Shown: positions 17,063-26,024, counted from the stretch's first letter. The stretch is 64,000 bases of DNA from Bacillota bacterium (GCA_023409265.1 JAEYHZ010000039.1:62001-126000); one strand, 5' to 3'. Numbers and translations are program-made. The notes: generated by a model not told the origin, from the sequence alone.

Positions 17063-17371
17063 TTAAAATTTTACCTTTGATATTTGACCCAGCTTTTTAG
17101 TTCCCTCATACGGATTATCAATTACACTGGTTATAACTTCATTCCTGCTGTTAAACTGTAGTGCCGCTTCCTTTGCTATTTCAGCCGCAATCCTGACATC
17201 TGATACGCTGCCTTCAAATTTAACCTGAACAGTGAGAGGTATATGGGCACTGGTATCCTTTGGGTTGATTGTATCAATTCCCAATATTTCAATATCAACT
17301 GCTTTACAGGCTTTATTCATGGCATATACGGCAACACCATAGCCTGCAACTTCTAAAAAACCCATAGCCAT
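17063..17371 (-). CDS. Divergent BMC-domain shell protein, 102 residues
   Basis: MAMGFLEVAGYGVAVYAMNK, LGIDTINPKDTSAHIPLTV and VRIAAEIAKEAALQF follow the BMC fold. However, the pore loop is replaced by PKDTSAHIP rather than KIGSG, and the C-terminal portion is longer and charged. This would give a hexamer with a different pore, a candidate for passing a larger or anionic metabolite or cofactor. It is the first shell gene after the aldehyde dehydrogenase. AGGTGG ribosome site. I see no circular permutation of the EutS/PduU type. Confidence 0.82.
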   Translation of the reverse strand: MAMGFLEVAGYGVAVYAMNKACKAVDIEILGIDTINPKDTSAHIPLTVQVKFEGSVSDVRIAAEIAKEAALQFNSRNEVITSVIDNPYEGTKKLGQISKVKF

Positions 17372-17388
17372 ATAAATTTACCACCTCA

Positions 17389-18939
17389 CTATATGATTCT
17401 GAAGTTGCCTTCTGCCAAAGCACATCTTCTCTGTCTTGTGAATGAAACCGCATTGGTTATTCCTTCTCCTGTAGGCCCGGCAATTGTCATAGTGGTATGA
17501 CCTTCTCCATCAAACCCCACTCCTGCAAGAGTAGCTGCATTCTTAACAAATATGGTGGCTTCAATGGCCCGTGCAAATTTTGTAAGGTTGTCCACATTCT
17601 TTGAAAACATGGAAGCCGTATGCCTGTTGCCGTGTTCTGCATGCATTGCAAACCCGATGCCTTCATCCAGATTTTTAAACTTTACAATAGGAAGTACAGG
17701 CATCAATTGCTCCAGCATTACAAAAGGATGGTTATAGCCTACCTCGCAAATCAGCAATCTTACGTCGGATTTGCCCGGTATTCCAATTGCCTCAAGCATT
17801 TTTCCTGCATCCTGACCCACCCACTTTTTGCTGACATGGTATTCTCTTCCCCCGGGGCCTTCATCATATGTGAGCACCAGGTTCATTATCTTATCCAATT
17901 GCTCATTGCTAAGGAGATAAGCCCCTTCTTTTATCATTTCATAGACCAGGTCTGTTGCAACCGACTCCTGAACGAAGACTTCCTTCTCAGCCAGACAAAG
18001 AAGGTTGTTATCAAAGGAGGCCCCCTTGTAGATTTCACTTGCAGCGTGCCTGATGTCGGCTGTCTCGTCTACAATAACAGGCGGATTACCGGCTCCGGCT
18101 CCAATTACTTTTTTACCCGATTTAAGCAGGGCTTTAACCATTGGCATTCCTCCGGTTCCTACAAGCAGACGTATCTTTTCGCTCTGGCACAGTATATTTA
18201 CTGTCTCAAGGGTAGGTTCCTTGATCATTGTCAGGAGATTTGCCGGTCCGCCCTCTGTTTCTATTGCACGGTTTATCATCTGCAGGCAAAATGCACAGCA
18301 CTTCTTTGCAGACGGGTGTACATTGAAAACAACGGCATTTCCGCCGGCAATCATGGAAATAGCATTATTTATTATAGTTTCTGTTGGATTAGTGACCGGT
18401 GTGATAGCTCCGATCAAGCCGAATGGGGCATGCTCAACAATTGTTAACCCGTTGTCTCCCGAAATGGCTGAGGTTTCAAGGCACTCTGTTCCAGGAGTCT
18501 TTTCTATTACAAGTAAATGTTTTTGAATTTTATCTTCATAACGTCCCAGATTTGTTTCTTCCCTGACCATCATAGCAAGCTTTTCAACGTTAGCCCGCGC
18601 TGTTTCCCTTATTTTATCAATAAGCCTGTTCCGGTCTTTTAATTTAAATTCGTTTACATAAATCTTCTGTGCTTCATAGGCTGCATCTATTGCATCTTCC
18701 ATTCTGTCAAACACACCATATTCGCCTTTTGCAGCTGCTACAGGTACAAATATATCAGATGCAGTTGCAGCTTTTGAAATCACGGCAGTTGAGTTTTCAG
18801 AAGGTTTATTCACAGAAAGGTTGTTTTTAGCCGGGTTATAGGTTTTAATCTCAGGTTCTGGAGTTATATTTTCGTTTGTCAGAACATTATTTAAAACCCT
18901 TTGTACGATAAGTTCTATTTCTTTTGCCTGAATATCCAC
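17389..18939 (-). CDS. CoA-acylating aldehyde dehydrogenase with N-terminal encapsulation peptide (PduP-like)
   Basis: About 516 residues; oxidises an aldehyde with NAD+ and CoA to an acyl-CoA. The N-terminus IQAKEIELIVQRVLNNVL is an amphipathic helix followed by a flexible linker (about 25-55), the classic lumen-targeting layout of PduP. The catalytic domain carries the catalytic cysteine in NNLLCLAEKEVF (residue 318 counted from the upstream GTG), the nucleotide loop LLVGTGGMPMVKALL and GAGAGNPPVIVDETAD. The start is a GTG: either 18948, overlapping the aldolase stop by four bases, or 18939, which has AAGGGG at better spacing. I chose the latter. Confidence 0.93.
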   Translation of the reverse strand: MDIQAKEIELIVQRVLNNVLTNENITPEPEIKTYNPAKNNLSVNKPSENSTAVISKAATASDIFVPVAAAKGEYGVFDRMEDAIDAAYEAQKIYVNEFKLKDRNRLIDKIRETARANVEKLAMMVREETNLGRYEDKIQKHLLVIEKTPGTECLETSAISGDNGLTIVEHAPFGLIGAITPVTNPTETIINNAISMIAGGNAVVFNVHPSAKKCCAFCLQMINRAIETEGGPANLLTMIKEPTLETVNILCQSEKIRLLVGTGGMPMVKALLKSGKKVIGAGAGNPPVIVDETADIRHAASEIYKGASFDNNLLCLAEKEVFVQESVATDLVYEMIKEGAYLLSNEQLDKIMNLVLTYDEGPGGREYHVSKKWVGQDAGKMLEAIGIPGKSDVRLLICEVGYNHPFVMLEQLMPVLPIVKFKNLDEGIGFAMHAEHGNRHTASMFSKNVDNLTKFARAIEATIFVKNAATLAGVGFDGEGHTTMTIAGPTGEGITNAVSFTRQRRCALAEGNFRII

Positions 18940-18944
18940 CTTTG

Positions 18945-19826
18945 TCACCCCTTTAAGCTTTCTAGAACCTGTGAAGTAATTCTTTTTACAAGTTCATTCA
19001 GCATTTGCTCCCTGGATTGGCTTCGAATTGAAATTTCACACCCTGAATTGGAATCTACATAGGTCGGATTTGTGGATTTTACTTTTTCCTGACCGGTGCT
19101 TGTTACAACATCCTTTTCATTAGTAGCATTAATTGAGCAGGGAGGAATTCCTCCTGTTTTAATGCCCAGCTTTTCTCTGATTTCAAGCAATTCGCTGACC
19201 TGGCTGCAGCTTAGTTCATTCGCCTTTCCGATTATATTTCCTGTATACATGAGGACTGTTGCATAATACTCTAAAGACTCAAGACGGTAGTATGCCTCAA
19301 ATACATCCTTTCCCCAGGACAAAGCTCCGTGGTTTGCAAGTAATACCGCATTGTGCGATTTGCAGTATGGAGCTACCGAATCAGGTACATCGGTGCTTCC
19401 CGGTGTGGCATAGTGGGCTATAGGCACTGAACCCAGGTTTACAACTGCTTCGGGTAAAATGGCCCTGTCCAGGCTAATGCCTGCTATGGCAAAGGATGTT
19501 GCAACCGGAGGATGCGCATGTGTTACCGCCATTACATCAGGATTTTCATTGTAAACCCTAAGATGCATCTTTACTTCTGATGAAGGTTTATATCTGCCTG
19601 CCAGTACTTTGCCGTCCATATTTATTTTAACCATCATGTCAGGTGTCATATATCCTTTTGAAACACCGGTAGGTGTGGTCCAGATTGCATTTGAACCTGT
19701 CCTGATGCTGATATTGCCATCGTTTGATGCTACAAAGCCTTTATAAAACATCCTTTTTCCGATTTCAACTATAGCTTTTTTTGCTTCAAAATCTGAAAGG
19801 TATTTGGCTCCGCTATAGACTGCCAT
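18945..19826 (-). CDS. Class II aldolase with C-terminal encapsulation-type tail
   Basis: 293 residues. Residues 1-215 are a class II (AraD/FucA-type, zinc) aldolase: NDGNISIRTG, SSEVKMHLRVY (Glu84), THAHPPVAT (His103, His105) and LLANHGALSWG (His166). After a Ser/Thr-rich linker of about 55 residues, the last 23 residues (REQMLNELVKRITSQVLESL) form an amphipathic helix like microcompartment cargo tags. FucA homologues are usually about 215 residues, so the extension is specific. Placed after an MtnK-like kinase and MtnA-like isomerase, it should split a 5-substituted ribulose-1-phosphate into DHAP and an aldehyde. Fuculose- or rhamnulose-1-phosphate remain alternatives, but no fucose or rhamnose enzymes are nearby. 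Confidence 0.9.
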   Translation of the reverse strand: MAVYSGAKYLSDFEAKKAIVEIGKRMFYKGFVASNDGNISIRTGSNAIWTTPTGVSKGYMTPDMMVKINMDGKVLAGRYKPSSEVKMHLRVYNENPDVMAVTHAHPPVATSFAIAGISLDRAILPEAVVNLGSVPIAHYATPGSTDVPDSVAPYCKSHNAVLLANHGALSWGKDVFEAYYRLESLEYYATVLMYTGNIIGKANELSCSQVSELLEIREKLGIKTGGIPPCSINATNEKDVVTSTGQEKVKSTNPTYVDSNSGCEISIRSQSREQMLNELVKRITSQVLESLKG

Positions 19827-19862
19827 TTCATCATCTCCTTTCTGATTATGTTTTTAAGTAAT

Positions 19863-20954
19863 CTACTTTTTCTTCTGAGCCGCTGCTTTTTTTGCAAATA
19901 TCTCTTTAAAGGATTCATTGTATGGCGCCTTTGCAATTCCGTATTCTGTTATTATTGCAGTAATCAGGTCATTATCTGAAACGTCAAAGGCAGGATTGAA
20001 TACTTTTACACCCTTTGGAGCCATACGCTCCTTGTACCACATTTCCGTGATCTCTTCAGCCGGTCTCTCTTCAATATGAATTTCATTTCCGGTAGGGCAT
20101 TCCATGTCAATTGTGGAAGTCGGAGCACAAACGTAGAATGGTATGCCATAACGTTTTGCCAGTATGGCCACACCCGAGGTTCCTATCTTATTTGCAGCAT
20201 CACCGTTTGCAGCTACACGGTCACAGCCAACGAATACAGCCTGAACCCATCCGTTTTTCATTACAATTGATGCCATATTGTCACAGATAAGTGTTACATC
20301 AACGCCGGAAGAATGAAGCTCATATGCTGTAAGTCTTGCACCCTGGAGAAGCGGTCTGGTTTCATCGGCAAACACCTTGAAGTTGTAGCCTTTTTCCTGA
20401 CCCAGATATATTGGTGCTAGTGCTGTTCCGTATTTAGCTGTTGCCAGCTGACCGGCATTGCAATGTGTCAGGATACCTATCCCTGGTTCAACCAGTGACA
20501 ATCCATATTCTCCTATTGTTTTACATACCCAGACATCTTCTTCTTTGACGGCAACAGCTTCATGGTGGAGAAGCTGCTTTATTTCAGCCACTGATTTATC
20601 AGAATTATCGGTAACTACTTTTTCCATGCGGTCAAGTGCCCAGAATAGATTTACGGCTGTAGGTCTTGAAGAAGCAAGATAAGCTTTTGCTTCCATAAAC
20701 CTGGTGTAGAATTCCTGGTAGTTATCTGCCTCTATTTCCCTGGCTCCCAGATATATTCCCATAGCGGCTGCCACTCCAATAGCCGGAGCACCTCTTACCT
20801 GCAGTAAATAAATTGCATTCCATATTTCTTTTTGGGTTTTGAGGTATAACATATTTGTTTCATAGGGCAGCCTGGTTTGGTCAATGATTACCAGCTGATT
20901 ATTCTGGTCATCCAGGCTCACCGTTTCATAAGTCATGATATTTCTTTCTTCCAT
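19863..20954 (-). CDS. MtnA-like aldose-1-phosphate isomerase (methylthioribose- or 5-deoxyribose-1-phosphate)
   Basis: 363 residues with the eIF2B-like MtnA signature: RGAPAIGVAAAMGIYLG at 54-70, catalytic Cys165 in ILTHCNAGQLATAKYGT, catalytic Asp245 in VGCDRVAANGDAANKIGT, and YVCAPTSTID. The family opens the ring of S-methyl-5-thioribose-1-phosphate to the ribulose form; relatives in 5-deoxyribose salvage (DrdI) do the same with the 5-deoxy sugar. No mtnB, mtnC or mtnD (universal methionine salvage) is present nearby, and an aldolase follows instead, pointing to the aldolase branch. A strong AAGGAAGGGG ribosome site precedes the ATG. No encapsulation peptide is evident. Confidence 0.9.
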   Translation of the reverse strand: MEERNIMTYETVSLDDQNNQLVIIDQTRLPYETNMLYLKTQKEIWNAIYLLQVRGAPAIGVAAAMGIYLGAREIEADNYQEFYTRFMEAKAYLASSRPTAVNLFWALDRMEKVVTDNSDKSVAEIKQLLHHEAVAVKEEDVWVCKTIGEYGLSLVEPGIGILTHCNAGQLATAKYGTALAPIYLGQEKGYNFKVFADETRPLLQGARLTAYELHSSGVDVTLICDNMASIVMKNGWVQAVFVGCDRVAANGDAANKIGTSGVAILAKRYGIPFYVCAPTSTIDMECPTGNEIHIEERPAEEITEMWYKERMAPKGVKVFNPAFDVSDNDLITAIITEYGIAKAPYNESFKEIFAKKAAAQKKK

Positions 20955-21011
20955 GGTTAATAGCCCCTTCCTTTTTGGTTTTCTATAGAGGTGAGTACAT
21001 CGATTGCCTCG

Positions 21012-22238
21012 TTATTTGACATTTTCAAGAGCTCTTTTAAGTGCACCTACAAAATCCTTGCCGGTTTTGTAATGCTCACGGTTCATGATAAAATCCTTTC
21101 CGGCAAGTATGCATATTTTTTCAGCCCGGGCTCTTTTTTCTTCATGGGAAATAGTTGTTATGTCTTTTACATTTGCCAGACCAACTATCCTTCTGATCAG
21201 TTCAAGTCCCGATACCGCTGCAGTATCTCTCAAAACAGTACCCAGGTACCATTCCTTGAAACCTTCTGTCTTTGCCATGTGGTCAGTGACATTTTCATCA
21301 AATGCAGCATTGTATTTTTTAATAAATAAATCAATCATGTCTGTGATTGTATCTTCTATCCACTTTAAATATGATTGCTTTTCATCTTCGCATTCTATTT
21401 CTGAATTTGCATTATTCCATGCGAACAGCAGATTTGCCACTATGTTTCCAATGTCATAACCCATGGGACCATAGAATGCAAATTCGGGATCAATTACTTT
21501 TGTGGATGCTTCGGTAATGAATATGGAGCCTGTATGCAAATCTCCATGTATCAAAGACTGGGCATGATTCATAAATTCAAATTTGCATTTGGCAACCTCA
21601 ACATGAAGCCTTTTGTCCTCATAAAGTTCTGCCTGTACAAAATCCCTAACAGGTGCAAAAACATTGTTTCTTTTGCCCAGATCATTATAAGGTTCGGTAT
21701 ATACAAGATCTTCACTTATTTCACAAAGCTCCGGGTTGATATATCTCTGTACACTAAGTTTTTTTGCTTTGTGTTCGGTACAAATATCTGTTGTAAGCAA
21801 TAAGGTATTAACAAGAAAAGTAGAAATATGATCTGCAAACAGCGGGAATTTCTTATGTTTTATAAGCGCCGTTCTCATAATTGTGTGATCCGATAAATCC
21901 TGCATGGAGCAGCAGCACATAATATCATCATATTTGTAAACCTCGGGCACAAACCCGGGGGCCAGTTCTCCCTGTTTAATAAGAACCTCCGCTTCAATTC
22001 TTGCTCTATCGGTTGAAAGCTTTATTTCATCCGAAATTCTGGCCTCGTGACCGGCCTGTTTTACAATGACTGATTTTCCTGAAGCCTCTTCCCATACCTT
22101 ATAAACATAGTTTAGATTGCCGTCTCCTATTTCCTTTGCTTCAAGTACCGCATCGGAATTAAAGATACTGAGCTTTTCCTTAACGTATTCCTTTATATCT
22201 TCGGTATTCATTAAAAAATATTTATCAAACTTTGACAT
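21012..22238 (-). CDS. MtnK-like kinase (methylthioribose or 5-deoxyribose kinase)
   Basis: 408 residues of the protein-kinase-fold MtnK family. IGDGNLNYVYKVWE is the nucleotide loop, VIVKQA holds the ATP-binding Lys, MQDLSDHTIMRTALI is a family marker, HGDLHTGSIF contains the catalytic Asp233, and VIDPEFAFYGPMGYDIG holds the metal-binding Asp250. The length matches MtnK (about 400). It would phosphorylate C1 of the imported pentose. The gene lies between the importer and the isomerase, consistent with uptake of the free sugar rather than phosphorolysis of a nucleoside. Which 5-substituent is preferred cannot be read from the sequence. Confidence 0.92.
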   Translation of the reverse strand: MSKFDKYFLMNTEDIKEYVKEKLSIFNSDAVLEAKEIGDGNLNYVYKVWEEASGKSVIVKQAGHEARISDEIKLSTDRARIEAEVLIKQGELAPGFVPEVYKYDDIMCCCSMQDLSDHTIMRTALIKHKKFPLFADHISTFLVNTLLLTTDICTEHKAKKLSVQRYINPELCEISEDLVYTEPYNDLGKRNNVFAPVRDFVQAELYEDKRLHVEVAKCKFEFMNHAQSLIHGDLHTGSIFITEASTKVIDPEFAFYGPMGYDIGNIVANLLFAWNNANSEIECEDEKQSYLKWIEDTITDMIDLFIKKYNAAFDENVTDHMAKTEGFKEWYLGTVLRDTAAVSGLELIRRIVGLANVKDITTISHEEKRARAEKICILAGKDFIMNREHYKTGKDFVGALKRALENVK

Positions 22239-22267
22239 ATGGTTTCCCCCCTGTAATCAATTGTCCT

Positions 22268-23260
22268 TTATTTTTTCGACCTGAAGTATGTGCTGGCAAG
22301 TGCAAGAATCAGAACCGCACCTTTTACAATATCGAGAGAATAGTAAGGGACTGAAAGCATAACAAGACCGTTTTCAAGAATACCTACCAGCAACGCTCCC
22401 ACAAGTGTTCCGATTGCATTCGGTTTTCCTGTACCGGCAACTGAAAAGCCGATATACGCTGCTGCAACCGCCGGCATAAGATAACCCGCACCTGCATTAA
22501 TCTGAGCTGATCCAACTCTGGATGCCAGCATTATTCCGCCAAAGGTTGCAAAAAAAGTTGACATAAAGTATGCAAGAGTACGGTACTTGTTAACTGCTAT
22601 ACCTGAAAGTCTTGCAGCTTCCAAATTTCCTCCCACAGTGTACATATATCTTCCGTGCTTTGTATAAGTCAGGAATATGTGAACAAGAACTACAATTACC
22701 AACATGATGATTATTATCCATGGAGCCTGTCCAATCAGTTTGAAAAATGCCGGCACCTTTCCTGTTGTAGGAGTACCGTCAAGCCTTGCCATATTTTCTG
22801 AAACCGAGCCTCCGCCCGCATATGTCATTGCCACACCCTGGAATACAAACATGGTTGCCAGTGTCACAAGCATATCAGGTACTTTAACCTTTACTATAAA
22901 AAATGCGTTGATGGCTGCTATTGACAAAGCGATCAATATTGTTGCAACAATGGATAAGCCTGTAGACATTCCATGCCATATAAACATTGTCATAATCAAT
23001 GCATCCGCAAAGGTTGCAGTTGAACCTACCGACAGGTCAAAACCGTTTACTGTAAGAGATATGGTTACACCGATAGCTATGACGGTAACAATAGAAATGC
23101 TGCGCAAAATAGTAATCATATTGCTCATTTTAAGAAATGTGTCGGGCATAATTGCAGAAAAGAAAATAAATAAGAATATAATAGTTATTACCGTTCCCCA
23201 TTTAGTTAAAAAGTCAACCGGAGAGAACTTGTTTTTTGACTTGGTTAAGTTGAGTTCCAT
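22268..23260 (-). CDS. Ribose-type ABC transporter permease (RbsC family)
   Basis: About 330 residues with eight or more hydrophobic segments and the family motifs TVNGFDLSVGSTATFADAL, GGNLEAARLSGI and AYIGFSVAGTGKPNAIGTL. It forms the membrane pore of a carbohydrate uptake transporter 2 (CUT2) importer with the adjacent ATPase and binding protein. I start at the ATG at 23260 (MELNLTKSK), which has AGGAGG ten bases upstream; the open frame continues to a TTG two codons earlier. It follows the ATPase stop by two bases. Confidence 0.93.
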   Translation of the reverse strand: MELNLTKSKNKFSPVDFLTKWGTVITIIFLFIFFSAIMPDTFLKMSNMITILRSISIVTVIAIGVTISLTVNGFDLSVGSTATFADALIMTMFIWHGMSTGLSIVATILIALSIAAINAFFIVKVKVPDMLVTLATMFVFQGVAMTYAGGGSVSENMARLDGTPTTGKVPAFFKLIGQAPWIIIIMLVIVVLVHIFLTYTKHGRYMYTVGGNLEAARLSGIAVNKYRTLAYFMSTFFATFGGIMLASRVGSAQINAGAGYLMPAVAAAYIGFSVAGTGKPNAIGTLVGALLVGILENGLVMLSVPYYSLDIVKGAVLILALASTYFRSKK

Positions 23261-23262
23261 AA

Positions 23263-24783
23263 TCAATGACCTCCTGTAGAATAATAGAGAAGTTCTTCTT
23301 CACTAGTAGTAGAAACCTCTACTTCATTAACAATTCTGCCGTCGTACATAACATATGCCCTATCTGCAATTGCAAGTATTTCAGCAAACTCGCACGACGC
23401 ATAAATAATACCTTTACCCATGGCCGCCAGTCTTTCAATCAGTTCAAAAATATCACGTTTTGCTCCCACGTCCACACCTTTGGTAGGTTCATCAAAAATG
23501 TAGATTTCAGCATCTGAAACGATCCACTTGCCAACGGCTACTTTTTGCTGATTTCCGCCTGACAGGAATTTTACAAACTGGTTTTCGGAAGGTGTTCTTA
23601 TTCCGAGATCTTTGATTATGCTGCGTGCCGCTTCCTTTTCCTTCTTTTTGGATACAAAGCTTAATTTATCACTGTATTTTTTAAGAGATGTGGCTGATAA
23701 GTTTGAATAAACAGGATCCTCTACCAGAATTCCTTCTTTTCTTCTTTCTTCCGGAACCAAGGCTATTCCCTGTTTAACCGCCGAATGGGGATCTTTTATT
23801 TTGAGTATTTTTTGATTAAGCCTGATTTCTCCGTTGCCCTGCCTCATGGCTCCGAACAAGGTTTTGCAGAGTTCGGTTTTGCCTGCACCCACCAGACCGG
23901 AAATTCCAACGATTTCGCCCTTTTTTACCTTTAAATTTATATTTTTAACAGCTCCATTTTTCTCGTTCAAATCATTAACTTCAAACATTACTTCCCCTAT
24001 AGGAATCTGCTTCTTAGGGTACGTATCATCAAATTTTCTTCCAAGCATTAATTCTACGATATCTTTTGGAGTAAGGTTATTGTCAATTATTCTTTCTGCA
24101 ACTACTCTGCCGTCTTTCATAACAGTGATGGTTCGGCAGATTTCAAATAATTCATGAAGTCTGTGAGAAATAAAAATTATTCCGACATTATCCTTGTTTG
24201 CCAATTCTCTGACAATTCTAAACAGCTCTTTTGTCTCGCTGTTGCTTAGCGGTGCCGTCGGTTCATCCAGTATTAAAAACTTACAATCTTCAACAGTAGC
24301 TCTGGCAATGAGCACAATTTGCTTTTGAGCAAGTGTCAATTCGCTTACCAGTTTGTTAACATCCAGATTCATATTGAATCTTGCCAGGATACCTTTTGCC
24401 TTTTTCTTTACTTCATTCCAATTAACAAATTGTTTACCGCCCATTTTATTAACAATGCTGTTAAGCATAATATTTTCAGCAACGCTTAAATACGGAATAA
24501 GTGCGGTATCTACTTCCTGATATACAATTTCTATACCGTATTTTTTAGCCTCTCTTGGATTTCGTATTTCAACAGGCTTGTCATCAATAAATACCTGCCC
24601 CTCGTAGCCTGGATTTGCACCAGCCAATACTTTCATAAGAGTGGACTTTCCTGCACCATTCGCACCTATAAGAGCACTTATATTTCCGCTTTCCATTTCA
24701 TAATCTACATTAGAGAGAGCTTTAACACCAGGAAATTCTATTGAAATATTGCTCATCCTAATTTTTGTATTTTTCTGCTGCAT
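23263..24783 (-). CDS. Ribose-type ABC transporter ATPase, two nucleotide-binding domains (RbsA family)
   Basis: 506 residues with duplicated ATPase domains. Domain 1 has Walker A GANGAGKST, Walker B FLILDEPTAPL and a degenerate signature (SELTLAQKQ). Domain 2 has GLVGAGKTE, the signature LSGGNQQKVAVGKW and Walker B IYIFDEPTKGVD. As usual in CUT2 importers, the second Walker A departs from consensus. It energises uptake of a pentose-like sugar. It is separated from the binding-protein gene by a strong stem-loop. Confidence 0.95.
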   Translation of the reverse strand: MQQKNTKIRMSNISIEFPGVKALSNVDYEMESGNISALIGANGAGKSTLMKVLAGANPGYEGQVFIDDKPVEIRNPREAKKYGIEIVYQEVDTALIPYLSVAENIMLNSIVNKMGGKQFVNWNEVKKKAKGILARFNMNLDVNKLVSELTLAQKQIVLIARATVEDCKFLILDEPTAPLSNSETKELFRIVRELANKDNVGIIFISHRLHELFEICRTITVMKDGRVVAERIIDNNLTPKDIVELMLGRKFDDTYPKKQIPIGEVMFEVNDLNEKNGAVKNINLKVKKGEIVGISGLVGAGKTELCKTLFGAMRQGNGEIRLNQKILKIKDPHSAVKQGIALVPEERRKEGILVEDPVYSNLSATSLKKYSDKLSFVSKKKEKEAARSIIKDLGIRTPSENQFVKFLSGGNQQKVAVGKWIVSDAEIYIFDEPTKGVDVGAKRDIFELIERLAAMGKGIIYASCEFAEILAIADRAYVMYDGRIVNEVEVSTTSEEELLYYSTGGH

Positions 24784-24807
24784 TTTTTCACCCCCGCAAT
24801 TATCAGG

Positions 24808-24871
24808 GTACTAATAATTTGCTAATAGAAAAGTGGAGTGTACCTTTTCTATTAGCATAAATCATTAGTAC
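24808..24871 (-). promoter_or_regulatory. Large intercistronic stem-loop between binding-protein and ATPase genes
   Basis: An outer 8-base pair set (GTACTAAT/ATTAGTAC) and an inner perfect 13-base stem (GCTAATAGAAAAG/CTTTTCTATTAGC) surround a 10-base loop. There is no T-run, so it is more likely an mRNA-stabilising or processing hairpin than a full terminator. Such elements often raise the amount of binding protein relative to the membrane components. Confidence 0.75.
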
Positions 24872-24883
24872 TAGAAATTAAGA

Positions 24884-25975
24884 TTATTTGCCGTTTGCTT
24901 TTCTTAGCTCATCCATCCATGCTTCATTGAAGGCATCGGATTTTCCCCAGCCTGGAACAACTTCGCTCAAGGTAGTCATAATTGTGTCTGATTTCAACTG
25001 TTCACCCTTTATCAGGTTTGCTTCAAGATTGAAGGTTTCGGGAGTTTCTTCACCTTTTAATTTCTTGGCAAGAATTCTCATGTCAACTGTTCCGATAAGT
25101 TTTGGGTCAACTGCTGCTGTGGCTTTCCAAATGCTGTCTTTTTCCATCATCAAATTTATATCCTGGTTTGAAATGTCTATGGAAATAAGCTGGATATCAT
25201 TACGTTTAGCTTCCTGCATTGCCTTGTATCCACCCTTTGCAAGTTCATCCCATGAACCCCATATAGCGTCTATGGAACCTGCAGGATACTTGGCCAGTAC
25301 AGCTCCAACACGGGAGGATACTTCACCCTGTACATCATCAAGTGTTGATGGTCCAATAAGTTCAACTGTTTTAATCTTACCTTCTGATTCATACTTTTTG
25401 TAAATTTCTTCACGTCTGTCAAGAGGAGGTACACCAGGTCCAAACCATAATTTTAATATTTTAGCCGGTTTGTTAGGTGATCTTGCGATAATCTCATCAA
25501 GTGACAATTGTGCCAATGCGTAATCGTCCTGAGCTGTAGAAGTGATTCCTTTAGGTATAACGTTATCTTTAAAAGCAGTGTCAAAGGTAACAACTTTCAT
25601 TCCTTTGTCCAATGCCGGTTTTAACATGTCTGTTGAGTATTCTACTTTACCATGGGAAATAATAAGTCCATCATAATTTTTTTCAATCTGTTGTCCTACA
25701 AGTTCCTGGAATTTTGCATCGTCTCCATTGGATATAAATGTATCCACTTCATACCCCAAAGCTTTTCCTTCCTGTACCGCACCATCCAGAAATTGCTTGG
25801 TATGGTCGTCAGAAGGCAGGTTTCTGATAACTGCAATTTTCACTTTCTTTGTTTCATTTGTACCCTGTGAGCCGGTGCTTGCAGTTGCATCCCCGGTTTT
25901 GCCTGTCCCGCAGCCAACAAGGGTTGAAGTTACAACTGCTGCAATCATGAGCATTGAAAGAAGCTTTCTCTTCAT
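24884..25975 (-). CDS. Sugar-binding lipoprotein of the ribose-type ABC importer
   Basis: About 363 residues, starting MKRKLLSMLMIAAVVTSTLV with lipobox LVGC (Cys22), a Ser/Thr/Gly-rich linker, then a periplasmic-binding-protein type I fold (KIAVIRNLPSDDHTKQFLDG, YDGLIISHGKVEYS, KVVTFDTAFKD). These proteins capture pyranose or furanose sugars, and sometimes autoinducer-2 or nucleoside-derived sugars. It is the first structural gene after the LacI regulator, and is the component most useful for identifying the substrate. The start at 25975 has GGGAGG eight bases upstream. Confidence 0.92.
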   Translation of the reverse strand: MKRKLLSMLMIAAVVTSTLVGCGTGKTGDATASTGSQGTNETKKVKIAVIRNLPSDDHTKQFLDGAVQEGKALGYEVDTFISNGDDAKFQELVGQQIEKNYDGLIISHGKVEYSTDMLKPALDKGMKVVTFDTAFKDNVIPKGITSTAQDDYALAQLSLDEIIARSPNKPAKILKLWFGPGVPPLDRREEIYKKYESEGKIKTVELIGPSTLDDVQGEVSSRVGAVLAKYPAGSIDAIWGSWDELAKGGYKAMQEAKRNDIQLISIDISNQDINLMMEKDSIWKATAAVDPKLIGTVDMRILAKKLKGEETPETFNLEANLIKGEQLKSDTIMTTLSEVVPGWGKSDAFNEAWMDELRKANGK

Positions 25976-26024
25976 ATAAGTACCTCCCATAAATTAAGTG
26001 TAAATATAACTTTTATATTAATAA

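Noticed and set aside
17620..18447. Plus-strand 275-residue open frame opposite the aldehyde dehydrogenase
   Set aside because: It lies fully antisense to a well-supported enzyme gene, shows no family motifs and has no ribosome site.
9319..22238. Standard fucose/rhamnose or propanediol (Pdu/GRM) microcompartment
   Set aside because: No fucose or rhamnose isomerase or kinase, no glycyl-radical diol dehydratase with activase, and no B12 dehydratase. The kinase and isomerase are of the MtnK and MtnA families instead.
19863..22238. Universal methionine salvage pathway
   Set aside because: mtnK- and mtnA-like genes are present but mtnB, mtnC/W/X, mtnD and mtnE are absent, and a class II aldolase and BMC genes follow. 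The aldolase branch fits better.
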